A stretch of 64,000 nucleotides of DNA from Tachypleus tridentatus (GCF_004210375.1 NC_134831.1:2046001-2110000), one strand, 5' to 3'. Positions 23,425-36,458 are shown, numbered from the stretch's first letter. Made by a program: numbers and translations. The notes: generated from the sequence alone by a model not told the origin.

Positions 23425-24271
23425 TAATTCTATGTGAAAAAGTTAAATATGGCCCATGAGTATGATTGTTTGCTAGACTTACTCGTACAATAGAAACAAA
23501 TTACGCACAAGATCACGGTGGAAATAGATGCTATCTACACATGTAACCTTTTGCAAATTTTAATACTTAGAAAATTACAACATTATAGCAAATAAGAGCG
23601 ACTTCTTATTAATTCTTTATAGTGATTCTTTGCATTCAACACCACAAGTAACTTGATTCCAGCTATTCATCGCCTCATCCGAAGTCCAGTATCCTTTGGG
23701 AATTGATGGCTTTTGGTTTTGCTTAACCCTACTGTTATCGTTTTACACACGTATTTCTGAATGTTTCCGTGAAATAATTTACTGAACATCGAAGAAGTTT
23801 CCAATAACATAGGGAGGTTTGCTTAGTTTTGTAGAAATCATTTAAATTTCAATGATGATATTAAAAAAGTGAAAAAATATATTTTGAGTGCTTGGTTGGT
23901 TTGTTTGGCGTTTTATCTGCGTCTTGAGTGTTTGGAGATTAAGAACTTGACAGGCCACTAGGGTCCCACAATGTGCAGGACAAATGTATGTACGTATTTC
24001 ACAAAAACACAGAAATAATTCATGAACTTTAGAAGAAGACTATATTGAACCGAAAATGCGACTCACTAATTTTTGTAGTTGTACAAATTGTATATATTTT
24101 TTATCATTCATTCTGAACGAGTTTCAGTTCATTTTCATTCCTTCTCCATGTTTTGAACTAGTTCTAACTAAACTGCAATATGTAAAGAGAAACTAATCAT
24201 ACAGAGTATAAATTATAGTGTAAAAGTTGACACATACTCACGTGGTCCTAAGCTGTTTGGATCTAACACAA

Positions 24272-24370
24272 CCAGGTGTTCAGGGCGTTCGGGCTCGACT
24301 CGTAATCTTAGGCTCGCAGACTTGAATCCTCGTTGCTCGCCCCTTTCAGCAGTGGGGGCGCTATAATAAG
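24272..24370 (+). mobile_element. Partial tRNA-Lys-like SINE
   Basis: AGGTGTTCAGGGCG, CTCGACTCGTAATCTTAGG, CTCGCCCCTTTCAGCAGTGG and GGGCGCTATAAT match the SINE head and start of the body. The copy stops there. Confidence 0.75.
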
Positions 24371-25338
24371 TTTGCAAGTCTGAGCATACAGCATACTGTT
24401 ATCGTAATTTAAATCTAGTACATGTACCATCTGCTATCCAACGTCTGCACTTTACTGATATGTCATTGAATATACTTGTACTAGGCTTACGATACTACTA
24501 GTGTGGAAATGCTGTGCAAGTTCTCAACCTAGGATTTGCGTAACGTCGGCATGTAAGTTCTTTTTTGAATGACACGACCTTTTACAATGCCATAATCAAA
24601 TTTAATTAAGCAGCTTTGTCATCGAAGTCTGTCACTGTACTCGACATTAAAATGTGGCGTGTGATCCCAAATGTTGTATTGTCCAAATTTCAATTTCTCA
24701 GATTTAAAAAGAAACTTAAAAAAAAATCGCAATTCTAATTTGTATATTACGTGACACATCAAGTTCCTAATTTTGAACAGCAACATTTTTTGACTTTAAT
24801 ATTTCTGTTTGGGGTGGAGGAGTTAGGCACTATGGTAAATAACGTAAAAACTCTAACTTCTACACAATTTATTTATAATATAATGTATTATTACAGTATT
24901 CATTTTTACCTTACCTAAGGTTTTGTACAAGTTTTAAGAAAACATGGTGTACACTGTGCAATGGTCAGGACTAATTTGTACGAAGAAGTAGCGGTGAAAG
25001 TAGTGGCGATAGGGGTGTTTTTTTTGCTACCCACTTTTAACGCCACCTTTTAATGTCTTTTTCACACTGTTTTACGTTATTGAGTATTCAATGGTCATTT
25101 ATCTCGGAAGTGTCTTGCAGGTCAAAGTAGGAAGTGGGTTTAACTCTGAAACGGCTGTTCGTTTCAACATTGTGGTAGCGGTTGTAGTATTAACATTTCG
25201 TCTGAGTTTGTATTATTGCAATAGTGGCAGCCATTGTTTCATTGCATTCTTCCATATGGTGGTAGGGGGCACTCAGAGATGTACAAGATGTTCCCCCACA
25301 TTGTGTGTATGTTGCGTTGTAGAAAATTTAATGTGTTT
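24371..25338. other. Intergenic, no gene recognised
   Basis: Nothing identifiable. The frame at 25091-25402 has no family motif, and its end runs into a reversed SINE. Confidence 0.5.
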
Positions 25339-25435
25339 ATGTGTGCTTTCTCATAGTAAAGCCACACTGGGCTATCTGCTGTGTATACCGAGAGGAATCT
25401 AACTCCTGATTTGAGTTTTGTAACTATGAATACTT
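25339..25435 (-). mobile_element. Second SINE family, 3' part
   Basis: On the minus strand it has a B-box-like AGGAGTTAGATTCCTCTC, then CAGCAGATAGCCC and GTGGCTTTACTATGAGAAA with a CACA-rich tail. This is a different SINE from the common tRNA-Lys type, but both share the GCAGATAGCCC...GTG..GCTTT end. Confidence 0.6.
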
Positions 25436-25744
25436 AGCACTTTCGTATCAGGGAAGAGAAGATATGTTTCTCGGTGTAAGAACGTGGCACTGTCTTTGAA
25501 TTTAGTTAACATTAAGTTACGTCAAAGATAATAAACGCTCATTAACAGCAAAAATGGGGGTGGGGTATGTGTGTCGTAAATCCTCCAGTAGCATATAGGA
25601 CCACAAAGTTTGGTTGATGTTATCCCAGTGATCTAGGGATAGTTACATAAGACAGATACACAAATTTTTCGTGTGCTTGTATATGACGAGGAAGAATATA
25701 AAACTACATCATTATTTTACTTGACTTGCTAATAAATTTATAAA

Positions 25745-28700
25745 CAAATCTACAAATCTCTCCCCTCGATGTGGAATCCTGTTAGATGTTTTCACTGTCA
25801 ACGATTTGGTCACTCTGAAACGTCTTGCCGTGGTTCCTTAACATGTGTCCATTGTGCTGGTAAAGACCATGATACTTTTGAATGCCAACTAGAACCTCAG
25901 TGTATTAACTGTAACGGTTCACATCCTTCCTATTTTACTTCTTGCCCTAAATGGGTGGAAGAGAAAGAAGTACAACGTCTCAGTTTATAATATTACTTAT
26001 CCAGAGGTTCGGAAATTACTATTCCCAACTCCATCTCGGGCGTATGCTGCTGTAACCCATTCCACTAGTACAGTAAGAGTCCAGATAGTCATTTCCGTGA
26101 CTCCTACAGAATACTTAACAACACATCTTAATCTAGTACCCTCCAAAATCAATAAAGTTAACTAATTAGTATCTGCTTCTATCTCTGTCCCTCCCACATC
26201 TTCCAGCTATTGTCCAACTTCACGTTGTTCAAGCCCAGGTGTTTCTATGGGGTCTTCCTCTCTTGACACCCCAAAAAAATAAACAACCCATTCGTTCACG
26301 TCCTCAATCGCTGGAACGTATGTCTATAAACTCCGACCTGCCTTCTCGACCCAGAGTAGGATCACTAGAGAGTGATCGACTCAAGTCTAGTAAAGAAAAA
26401 AAGCGAGGTCGCAAGAAGAAGGTCCCCGTGCCAAATCGTCCTCCAAAATAAAGAAAAATGGCCGCGCTAATCCAATGGAACTGTCGTGGTTTTCAATCAA
26501 ATGTGAATGGCATATAGAATTTGATTGACGTTTATCATCCCAGATGTATTTCTTTACAGGAAACGTTTTTAAAACCTACCAATACAGTCACAATTCAACA
26601 ATACTTCTTATACCAAAATTACAGATCATATATAGGACAAGGACATGGGGGAGTAGCACCGCTGATTGATCAACATGTGCCCACCCAGTCATTGAATACG
26701 CCCTTGGAGGCTGTAGCTATCCGTTTCACCTTTGGTTGTACTATCATTGTTTGCTCTCTGTACCTTATCCCTGGAAAAAAAATTATCATTCCTCAGACCT
26801 TGATGTCCTCATTGAGCAACTGCCAACCCCCTTTCTAATTTTGGGGGATCTTAATGGGCATAACCTCCTCTGGGGTGGTTCTAGTACTGATGTGAGGGGT
26901 CATGCTATAGAGCATATGCTTCTGAATCAGAACCTGTCTCTCTTCAATACTGGCTCTTACACATATTTTCATTCACCCAGTCAGTCATTTACAGCTATAG
27001 ATCTTACTATCTGCTTCACTTTGCTTTTCACTTGTTTTACTTGGAAAGTTGTCATCAATCCACGGGGTAGTGAACATTTTCCTATCATGTTAAGGGAGAT
27101 TGGCCGTGGTCAGTGCCACCTGACCCCTGTGCCTCAGTGGAAGTTAGACCAGACCAACTGGCCCTTTTTCACTGGTCCCTCGGAACTTGATCCTGCTATC
27201 TTTATGTAAATCATCGATAGATGAATGTGTAGCAGAAGTAACTAACTGTATTGTTCAAGCAGCTGCTTAGTGTATCCCTAAATTCTCGACATCTTTCCCA
27301 CGGCATCCCCGCTCTTGGTGAAATTCTGCTTGTTATATAACACGAAAAGCTCGGAAACGTGCTTGGGATAAATTTTGTAGATATCCCATGCTTACAGACC
27401 GTATTGCATTTCAGAAAGCAAGTGCACAGGCTTGGCGAGTTAGACGTCAAAGCAGAAGGAATCTTGGATTAAATTTACCTCCACCATTTCTTCAACCACC
27501 AATTCAAAAGTCATATGGGACAAGATACAGAAGGTGAGTGGACTGTATACTTCTGCCCCCCTCTCTATCTTAATATTCAATGGCCATGAAGTTGCTGATG
27601 GTAAGAGCATTGCCAATGCTTTGGTGAATGTTTCTCTCGTGTATCTAGCTCTTCAAACTCATTACCTTCCTTCTTAGCTAATAAAACACAAGTTGAACAT
27701 CTGCCTCTTTCCTTTTTGACTGATCATCCCTATGACTACAATCACCCTCTTACACTGGTGGAACTCAAACATGCGCTTCATCAATCTGGCAATACATCAG
27801 TTGGACCTGATGGTATACATTATGAGATGTTACGCCACCTTTTTCCTGCTTCTCTTACTATTCTCTTGTCTGTCTTTAACCGGATATGGCAGGAAAATGC
27901 CTTTCCTGATGCTTGGCGCAAAGCTATTGTACTCCCTATTCTTGAACCTGGGAAGGATCCAAAGATTCCTTCGAATTACCGTCACATTGCTTGAACGAGT
28001 TGTCTCAATAAGACATTGGAGAGGATGATTAATGTTCATCTTGTTTGATTCCTTGAATCAAACAACCTTCTCTCACCCACTCGGTGTGGATTCTGAAGAC
28101 AATGCTCTAAGATAGACCACTTAATTTGCCTTGAAGCATCAGTCAGAGAAGCCTTTTTGAAACAACATCTTGTTTGTTTTTTTTATTTAGAAAAAGCTTA
28201 TGATACAACATGAAGATATGGCATCTTACGAGACCTTCAGTCGTACAGATTGCGTGGCAGTTTGCCACTTTTTATTAAAACATTGTTAATGAACTGTTGA
28301 TTCCAGGACCATGTCGGCTCAACACTTTCCCTTTTTTCCCACAGGAATTTGGAGTCCCTCAGGGCTGTGTTCTGAGTGTCAAACTTTCATTATAAAGATT
28401 AATGCCATCAGTGAACAGCTACCCCTTACAGTTGCAAATGGTCTTTTTCGTTGATGACTTTCACATTTTATGTCAGTCATCAAACATGAGGTTTATTGAG
28501 CAGCAACTACAAACTGCAATCAGTCATATACTCAAATGGACCACAGCAGATGGTTTTTAACTTTCTCTCTCCTAAAACTGTTTGCGTACATTTCTACCGC
28601 CAATGGGGGTATTCTTCTAGATCTAGAACTTCGTATTGATGAAGCTGTACTTCCTGTCGTCCCTAAGGCAAAGTTCTTTGGTCTTATATTTGACTATAAA

Positions 28701-30420
28701 TTAATCTTTATATGCCATATCAAGAAGCTTCGTGTCAAATATATAAAAGCACTGAACATCCTCTTTGTCCTCTCTTCCACCTTTTGAGGAGCGGATCGAT
28801 ACTCCATGCTTAAAATTTATTGTGCCTTTTATCAGATCCAAACTTGACTATGGGTCTGTGGTTTATGGTTCTGCCAGAACCTCATCACTGAAAATACTGG
28901 ATCCTATCCACCATCATGGGTTTCGATTAATTTGCTCTGGGGTCTTTCGTACTTCTCCAGTCCAAAGTTTGTATGTGGAGTCCCACGAACCCCCTCTATA
29001 TATTCGCCGTTTGCAACTCTCTCTTATGTATGCTTCCAAACATCGCTCTTTACCACAGCATCCTACTTGAGGTTGTGTTTTCCATCCTTAGTGTGCCACA
29101 CTTTTCTATAATAGAAAATCTGCCGTTGTTCCTTTTAGCCTTCGTATTCGGGCACAATCAGAAAAATTTTATATATCTTTGAATAGCGTAGCAGTATCAA
29201 CAAATCGGCCTCTTCCACCATGACTAATTACTATCCCCAACTGTGACCTATCATTGAGTCATCTGAGGAAGGCCGGTACTCCCGATTGGAAATATCGCTC
29301 TTTATTTGCTAAACATCTCTCAAACAATCCATCCATTCCCATATATACGGATGGTTCAAAATCAGATGACTGTAGGTTCTGCCATGGTTTGTTACAATTC
29401 GGTTGTAGCACACAGAATCCCCTCTATAGTTTCTATGTTCACTGCCGAATTGTGTCATTTCTCTTGCCCTAAATCATATTGACACTATGTAATATACGAT
29501 TTGCACGATTGATACTGATTTACTCAGCTGTCAATTGGCCCTGACATCATTCTGTGTTAGTTTCCATCTTATTCTTATCAATATCCAAAACAAACTGGCC
29601 CATCTTTCTTTACCATCTATTCCTATCCAGTTTTTTGGATACCAGGTCATGTTGGTATTCGTGGGAATGAGCTAGTTGACAGAGCGGCAAAGTCCATATG
29701 CTCTGGCTCTACCACCGCCCCTGTTCCATACATAGACTGTGGTCCAGTAATCAAAACCCCACTACAAACCAGTTGACAGTCGACCTGAAGTGAGCAACGA
29801 AATAATAAGCTTTTTCAAATCAAGCCTCTTTTAGCTCCAGAGCCATCTTGCTTCTATGAAGATCGAAGGGAGGAAGTTGTTTTGGCTAGGCTACGCATTG
29901 GTCAGTTTTTAACTCGCCACTTCCTTTTATCTGGACTGATGCACTAGTGTGTGGTCCGTGTGACACTCAGGTCACAATCGTACATATTTTATTATCATGC
30001 CGTCGTTACAGCCAAGAACGACTACGTCATTTTAAACGTATTTTTAAGGTAGGTTTGCCCTTGACATTAGCCAATGTCGTAGGTGATACTAGCTGCCTCA
30101 CAAATATTTTACATTTTTAAGAACCATTGTTCTTTTCAACTTAATTTAAGGTTTTTATTGGACTATACAAAGTTTTAGTATGATTTCTTTTACACATTTT
30201 AATTTTATTTTGATTTGAACCCAGGACTGGAAAGGTCAACTTCAGGTGACTGACATCAAGTTTGAACTTCATGCTTCAATCTTCCTGGCAGGTCTTTAAT
30301 TTTACATATTTTACGTATTTTTACCTTCATTTCCATATACTATTATAGTGTACTACATCTTGTTTGGTACAAATAGCCTAATAGCTTTGTGCCAATAAAC
30401 ATGAATATCTACCTACCTAC
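25745..30420 (+). mobile_element. I/Jockey-group LINE copy 2, 5'-truncated, 3' end preserved
   Basis: This is the same family as the copy at 3375-8640. It begins within ORF1 (zinc knuckles RCFHCQRFGHSETSC, CVHCAGKDHDTFEC, CINCNGSHPSYFTSC at ~25785-25960). The endonuclease follows at ~26458-27200 (IQWNCRG, LGDLNGHN, FTAIDLTIC, GSEHFPIM). The RT spans ~27716-28560 (SVGPDGIHYEML, FVDD at 28447-28458) and the RNase H ~29330-29700 (IPIYTDGSKSDD). An early stop after the endonuclease start (26516-26518) and several frame changes mean it is dead. The 3' UTR runs to a TACC-type tail (CTACCTACCTAC) at 30420. Just before the tail is TAGCTTTGTGCCAA, shared with the SINEs. Confidence 0.9.
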
Positions 30421-31955
30421 AAATTTCTCTGTTCAACCACAGAAATCCCATCTCATTTCTTTGACTTTCGACATTGCTGACCTACTTTACATGGTTAATG
30501 ACCATGTTCATAGTCAATAAAAAGAGCACATTATTGTCTGAATATGTCTTTGGAGTCTTCATGTAGACTTTCCCGCAAAACTCGTACTGCTGGAAAGCGT
30601 TATATATTTCCTTGTAGGATTAATTGTCGCAAAGAAACCGGCTAAAACTAAATCCGTTTGGATAATTTACTGAAAAATATCGATTTATTAGAGTGTTTGC
30701 TGAACACATCGATAAACGAAGGAAACAATGAGGGCATTAAGGTGAATTTGGCTATGGGAATGGTTTTTTTAATGTGAAATTGGTTTTCATACGAGTATCA
30801 GATGTGGTCATTTTATAATGGAAGGATCGATCAGGAAAATTGGTAAGGTGTTCTGAGTTTAACTAAAAGATTTTGAGCTAAGAAATAAACAAAATGGACA
30901 CCTGATACAAAGAGTAGTCTCAATTAAAGAGACAAGTCACGGTATGCGCGCTTCGTTGGACAGTTGCTGTTTTTGGTTTTACAGGGTCAGCGAATCATTC
31001 TTTTTTTGGTCCCTCGAAATGTTTTCTACTGAACTGATTCATGTTACAAGCCTGATAGAACTGATGTGGCCCTGCATAGTGAGGTGGTTAAGGCAATTGA
31101 CTTGTAATCTGAGGGTCGCGAGTTAGAATCCCCGTCATACTAAACATGCTCGTCTCTTCAGCCGTGGGAACGTTATGATGTGACGGTCAATCCCACTATT
31201 CGTTGGATAAAAGAATAGCCCCACAGTTGGCGGTGTGTGGTGATGACTAGCTGCTTTCCCTCTAGTCTCACGCTGCTAAATTAGAGACGACTAACGCAGA
31301 TAGCACTCGTGTAGCTTTGCGCGAAATTCAAAAACAAACAAACGAACCCTGATAGAGGCCTGAGTAAGTGTGGGTTACTCTGACCCTCGTGTACAATGTA
31401 TAAATACACTTGACAGTTGTTGAAACAAATACAGAGGAAGGAGGAAGAGGTCGACAAAACCTGATCCTCCTGGGTATATAAATACTAATACATAAATAAC
31501 TATGATGAGAGAGCGCGAAACCAAAGGCGAGTTCTCTTCCATTGCCCTCTGAATGAAACGAAAATCAATGGACATTATTGTCTGGTAGTTAGTTTTGTTA
31601 GTACTCCATATATTTCCATCTTTTATGGTACAGAATAAAAAAAGAAACTTTCTGACAGGTAACTTATTTTTACTTATTCCTTTTTTTTTTTTTATTTTAC
31701 ATTTAGTATTCCTCTACTACTAGTGATTGCGTAATTTGGTTCAGGAGATTATGGATTGAATCATCTGAACCCGGCGTCATCATAATTTCAAGATATGTCC
31801 ATCTGTTGTTACACAGCAGATTAATACCAGTGTGGATGCATAATAGAAGAGAGACTCTGTTCCACGCTATTTAAATGTTCGGATTCAGGTAGACGCCACT
31901 TATGAATAAATAGTTTGTCTTTGCGCGTTTTTCAATTCCATTATAAGATGTATCT
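30421..31955. other. Intergenic left flank of transporter array
   Basis: This unique sequence holds one SINE (31066-31349). A TATTTAAA site at 31868 could serve as a promoter for the first transporter copy. A 20-base stretch near 31516 nearly matches the start of the array spacer (AAACCAAAG.CGAGTTCTCT). No gene is recognised. Confidence 0.45.
31066..31349 (+). mobile_element. tRNA-Lys-like SINE with target duplication
   Basis: A complete copy, from the TGGCCCTGCATAG head to the GCGCGAAATTCAAAAACAAA tail. CCTGATAGA occurs just before the head (31051) and right after the tail (31349), a likely target-site duplication. Confidence 0.88.
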
Positions 31956-32660
31956 AATATTCCAAGAAACGCGTGATAAATATATGGATTAATTATGTAT
32001 AACAAAGTGATATTCCAAGATCAACGTAACCAACAAATGAATTAATTGAGAACCACAACTGCAGACGTTTCTTACGGTGTAAAGCAGAGAGAAAATAAGT
32101 TCTTTCAGTTTAATTAAAAATATCGAGAGTCAGCAAAATATGTTCTCTCCATTATTGATGTCTTGTTTCATTGTATGTATTACACCATGGGTGGGCAAGG
32201 CATCTACACAATATCACAACGTAAATAATTCGATATAAACAGAAACTCTGCTATTAACACAACTATCCACGCATTTCATTATTAAAAACGTGTACTTTTA
32301 CATCACTTAATTCACGTATGTGTCCAGAATACCAGTGAATAATAACATATATTGTGTACTTATCGCAGGCATAATTGCACAATCTCTGGACGACATGTGG
32401 TAACCTGAGAGCCCTTTTAAAACCAGATGTTTCGTGGCTATTGCAACAAAACGAGGCAACCTGTACTAAACTTGAAACGAGGGAAGGTAAACCTGAATAA
32501 CGGTGTAATAGTTTTCCATATTTTAAAAGTTACAACTGTAATTTTGTATTCTAATACAGTGAATTAACTCCAGTTCAACATTACGTGTAGAATTACTTTT
32601 TAGGAGAAAAAGTTTGCACAGTGTGTTAGTGTGTTCACAAAATTTCTCTTACTCTTATAG

Positions 32661-33677
32661 ATGATGCTACACAAGGAATTCATAAATAAAGAATCTCAAG
32701 GTGTGGTACTGGCTGTTGTTGCCGCTCTAGCAAGTGCCATAAAAGAATATGTGGTAAGTTTATTGGATTCGTTGACTTCAACGGGAATTGCCGCGTTACG
32801 TAGTACAGGACAAATGATTTTTCTCCTACCCTTATTGGCAATGAAGGAAAATCCAATATGGTTTAACTGTAAGACAAACTTGGAGCTTGCAGCATCATCT
32901 CTTGTTGGAGGAATAGGAACCTTGGGATTTTACTATGGCTGTTACTACTTACCGGTAGCGGAGGCGGCTGTCATCTACTACAGTATGCCAATCTACACAA
33001 CTCTACTTGGCTGTCTGGTATTGAGGGAAAAGTGCAGCTTGCTGAAACTCCTCAGTCTGATACTAACATTGGTAGGTGTACTTTTAGTTCTTCTTCCAGA
33101 GATTATGGGCGTGAAAGAATGGAAAAACATTTCTGATTTTGAGCTAACGCTAGGCGTAGTTATGACTATTGTGGGAGCTTTGGCCGACGCCATTTTAATT
33201 GTGTGGACTCGTCGACTATCAGACCTGTCTTATTTGTCCGTTAATCTCTGGTGGGCTGTCAACGGTGCTCTCTTTTGTTTGGTCATAACCATAGCAACGG
33301 ACTCGTCAATCATGTGGCGGTGCGGATGGGATGGCGTTTCACTCATAAGTTTGTCTATTCTAGATTTAAACGCAGTGATCTCAACAATTTTGGCGTTGAA
33401 ACGTATGGACTCCGGAAACGTATCCATAGCGTGTACAACGGAAATTATTTTTGCCTTGATCTTGCAAGACTTTGCACAACGTGAAACACCAAGTTTATTG
33501 AGCATTACTGGAGCTATTCTCATTATCATAGCAGTAACAGCTACAACATCGTGTACTGAGAAAGCTTTTTCACTTGCCAAGGAATACTGGCACAATATAT
33601 GTATAGATCAGCGGTTAAGGTCAACAGTTTATAACACTGAAAATCGGGATTCGATACTCACTGTGACAGTAGAGTAA
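32661..33677 (+). CDS. SLC35G-like DMT (EamA) transporter, copy 1
   Basis: A 338-codon membrane protein with about ten helices in two EamA-type halves (residues ~14-148 and ~160-304). Landmarks are ALRSTGQMIFLLPLL, LPVAEAAVIYYSMPIYTTLL and a second half ending LLSITGAILIIIAVTAT. SLC35G-type relatives are small-solute transporters of the cell surface or secretory pathway, and the substrate is unknown. The ATG directly follows a splice acceptor (CTCTTACTCTTATAG), so a 5' non-coding exon is expected. Compared with copies 2 and 3 it has about a dozen amino acid changes, including Asn at 201 and 237 inside helices and Cys at 258. An 89-bp deletion after codon 314 replaces the C-terminal tail. If an intron uses the GT at 33601 and the acceptor at 33804-33805, the tail would instead end NISNVFSKVYYNANAFK at 33852, and the deletion would be intronic. 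Confidence 0.88.
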   Translation: MMLHKEFINKESQGVVLAVVAALASAIKEYVVSLLDSLTSTGIAALRSTGQMIFLLPLLAMKENPIWFNCKTNLELAASSLVGGIGTLGFYYGCYYLPVAEAAVIYYSMPIYTTLLGCLVLREKCSLLKLLSLILTLVGVLLVLLPEIMGVKEWKNISDFELTLGVVMTIVGALADAILIVWTRRLSDLSYLSVNLWWAVNGALFCLVITIATDSSIMWRCGWDGVSLISLSILDLNAVISTILALKRMDSGNVSIACTTEIIFALILQDFAQRETPSLLSITGAILIIIAVTATTSCTEKAFSLAKEYWHNICIDQRLRSTVYNTENRDSILTVTVE

Positions 33678-33852
33678 GTTTTCACTGTACAATCTCCAGT
33701 AGAAAGTGTGCCAGAACTGAACAGATAAACTCATATTGTACAGTCGACAGCGCTACCTTGTAAAAGTTTTGTTGCGTCACAGCATTAGTTTGCTGTTGCT
33801 TTCAGCTAACGTGTTCAGCAAAGTATATTACAATGCCAATGCTTTTAAGTAG

Positions 33853-35775
33853 GATGCTATACGTATTACTGCAATATCCTCGGAGGCAGAGGAGATATGA
33901 TTTACTACACCTCTTGAATAAGTGACAGCAAAGGAATAATCATACATTTAAAAGCTTTTTCCTGTACCAAATCGCGTACCTTCTGTTCAATCTGTATAGT
34001 TCGTCAATTAAATACGACTACAAAATTTAAGAAATTACCTTGTAAGTGTTAGTGAATACGAATGACAATCATGGTTCTGAGTCTTCAGAGATGGAGTAAC
34101 TTTACAATATGACATTTCTTAGGTCTTTTAAAATCGAATATTTGTTTATCTGTAACTTCACTAATTGATAGAAGTGTGTATTGGTGGGTTACAATTGACA
34201 ACTGACATGCCTATCTTTTGTTATAGAGTGACCAATATGGGGCATAAGATAAAAGCTACTAAGGCCCTCTACAGTAAGTTCTCTCAAGCCGTAAAACTGC
34301 GAAAAGCTGTCGTATGACATCAGAAAAACAAGTTTCCTCTTTAAATTTTAAACTTCTTGTGGGTGTATTTCTTTTCTTTTGCAATCGCGTTAAGGTTACC
34401 ATGTTGACAGTTGTTATTGTTATTCTTATATCTTTAACCTTCAATGTCACAAAAGATGTAAAAGTAATCGTTCATTTACACGAAGGGAACGTTTCATATT
34501 GAGAGACTGGTGACGTATAGGAGCCGATAATATATAACCATTTAAAAAAAGAACAAATATTTTCCGACAGAAAATGCGAAATAGTATACTTTACATTACA
34601 AAGACAAAGAATTTATTTGTTACAGAGAGTAATCTAGAGTTTTGTTTGTTGTTTTTTTTGAAGAGCTACACTGAGTTAAGTTAGTCCGAAGAATTTCTTT
34701 CAAAAATTATTAACAATTGCGGATCTTTGGTCGCTATGATTACTTTGATCTCTATGCTAGACAAACAGGTAAATAACAGAAGACGCCAAATATCTGACAC
34801 GTGTTGTTGTGTTATCAAGGAAACAGAGTTTCCAACAAATCTGGGACAGGTAACCCCCAACAACAATAGATTCTATCAGAATGTAATGGGAGTGTTCTGT
34901 AGTAGATAACAGAGCTCTCTGTATGGAAATAATTAGACTGAACAAAGCTGTTAAAATATAAATATCCTTATTATAATAAGGCTGAACAAAACTGGTAAAA
35001 GTATAAATAATCTATTATTATAAACTGCACCAAGATAGTAAAAATATAAACATTATTATGATTAGACTGAATAAAGATGTTAAAAATGTAACCAATATAT
35101 TATAATTACACTAAACAAGGCTGGTAAAGATATAAACAGCGTTATAATTGTACTCAACAAAGTTTGTAAACATTCAATTACATGATACACACAACAAAAA
35201 ACACTGTGTATGGAAAGAAAATAGAAATACACAATATTGTATGAAGTGGTTCAGAATAAAGTTCAAACGCCCACGAACGGAATAATACGAAACGTAAATA
35301 AAAACTAGTTTCAACACCTCACATGCTCTCTTCAGTCCAACACTGAACTGAAGAGTATATGTGGAATGCCAAATGTAGTTTCCATTTAGATTGGGAATTA
35401 TAGTGTTAGTATGGGTTTGAGGTTCATTGCACAGTGTATGGATTTGCATGCAACAAACCGGATGTTATACATATTATTACAATATTCCTGCAAGCAGAAG
35501 AGACATCATCTACTACCAAGAAACAAAGTAACCAGAATAGTGATTCTACAATCATGAAGAACCACGTGTTAGTCAAATCGTAAAAAGGAAATAATATTGA
35601 AGAATACACCAATACGGATCACTACTTGTTTACAGTAAACACACAAGTTATAGAACAAAAAACAGTTAAAAATTCACAAGGTAGGACCAGTTGACGCAAC
35701 TCTAAGATAATTATATGTCTGCGATTGATGACAAGAATCAAACTCGTCGATGATTGGCAGCATGTTAGCGGTCGC
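33853..35775 (+). other. Unit 1 region between transporter and internal promoter
   Basis: This non-coding stretch contains an old, diverged second copy of the sequence just after the transporter stop (compare 33850-33900 with 35457-35515, sharing GGATG.TATAC.TATTA and GCAGA.GAGA). It also contains a minisatellite at 34926-35170. Short open frames here are not conserved with meaning. Confidence 0.5.
34926..35170 (+). repeat. Minisatellite, six ~42-bp units (unit 1)
   Basis: Repeated TTATAATTAGACTGAACAAA-type blocks, each followed by GCTGGTAAA.ATATAAAC. The same tract is at 43373-43617 in unit 2. It is missing from unit 3, where a SINE marks a deletion. Confidence 0.75.
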
Positions 35776-35866
35776 TATTTAAAACCTGATCACTCAAAAT
35801 CGTCTTCAGCACGAGAGTACTGTTTCTACTTTGGTTCAGCTCACTCCCAGAACATATCTGCCATTG
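35776..35866 (+). promoter_or_regulatory. TATA + initiator promoter and short leader exon, unit 1
   Basis: TATTTAAAA (35776-35784) is followed 32 bases on by an initiator-like TTCAGC (A at 35808). The leader then ends at a strong donor, CCATTG|GTAAGT (GT at 35867). A 22-bp tandem copy of the donor region follows. No coding exon is evident nearby. The next same-strand acceptor with a gene is the copy 2 transporter at 41024, 5.2 kb downstream, so this may be that gene's first exon. Confidence 0.5.
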
Positions 35867-36189
35867 GTAAGTATAACCACAGCCATTGGCAAGTATAACC
35901 ACAACAACATCATGTAAGGTCAAGTGAAAGAACGCATATGTCCGAATTCAGTCGCAAAAATGAGATCAAAGTAGCTGCAGGGAGAACAGCTGGAAAGTGG
36001 GTAAATCGGCCCTTTGCAACGCATGTGTGTTTTAGCGAATTTTGTTACTTCAGCGATGCGCCGCTTATACAAACTTCAAGGTTTTGTCTTCTGGTTCGTC
36101 AAATAGCAATTTCCCAAAGGTAACCTGTGACTCCATTTGGTTATAATATTGTCATGTGGCTATAATAATGTCACTAAAAAACATTAACC

Positions 36190-36458
36190 GGCCCGGCCTG
36201 GCCAGGTGGTTTCGGCGCTTCACTCGTAATTTGAGGGTCGCGGATTCGAATCCTGTGGCAACAAACATGTTCGCCCTATCAGTCGTGGGGACGGTATAAT
36301 GTGACGTTCAATCCCACTATTCGTTGGTAAAAGAGCAGCTCAAGAGTTGGGCGTGGGTGGTGATGACTAGCTGTCTTCCCTCTAGACTTATACTGCTAAA
36401 TTAGGGACGGCTATCGCAGATAGCCCTCGAGTAGCTTTGCGCGAAATTCAAAACAAAC
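36190..36458 (+). mobile_element. SINE A, unit 1
   Basis: Complete tRNA-Lys-like SINE, with head GGCCCGGCCTGGCCAGGTGG, B box GGATTCGAATCC and end GTAGCTTTGCGCGAAATTC. A second scrap of SINE tail follows (36460-36500). It has orthologous copies in units 2 and 3. Confidence 0.9.

Larger units (their letters stand above)
18700..24270. other. Intergenic, no gene recognised
   Basis: This is AT-rich sequence with no open frame of family resemblance. Short frames at 19755-20015 (86 codons) and 22056-22256 (66 codons) show no motif or splice context that I trust. A perfect 16-bp palindrome sits at 20944-20959, a TATA-type site at 22872, and a tiny reversed SINE-head fragment at 23393-23424. Confidence 0.5.
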
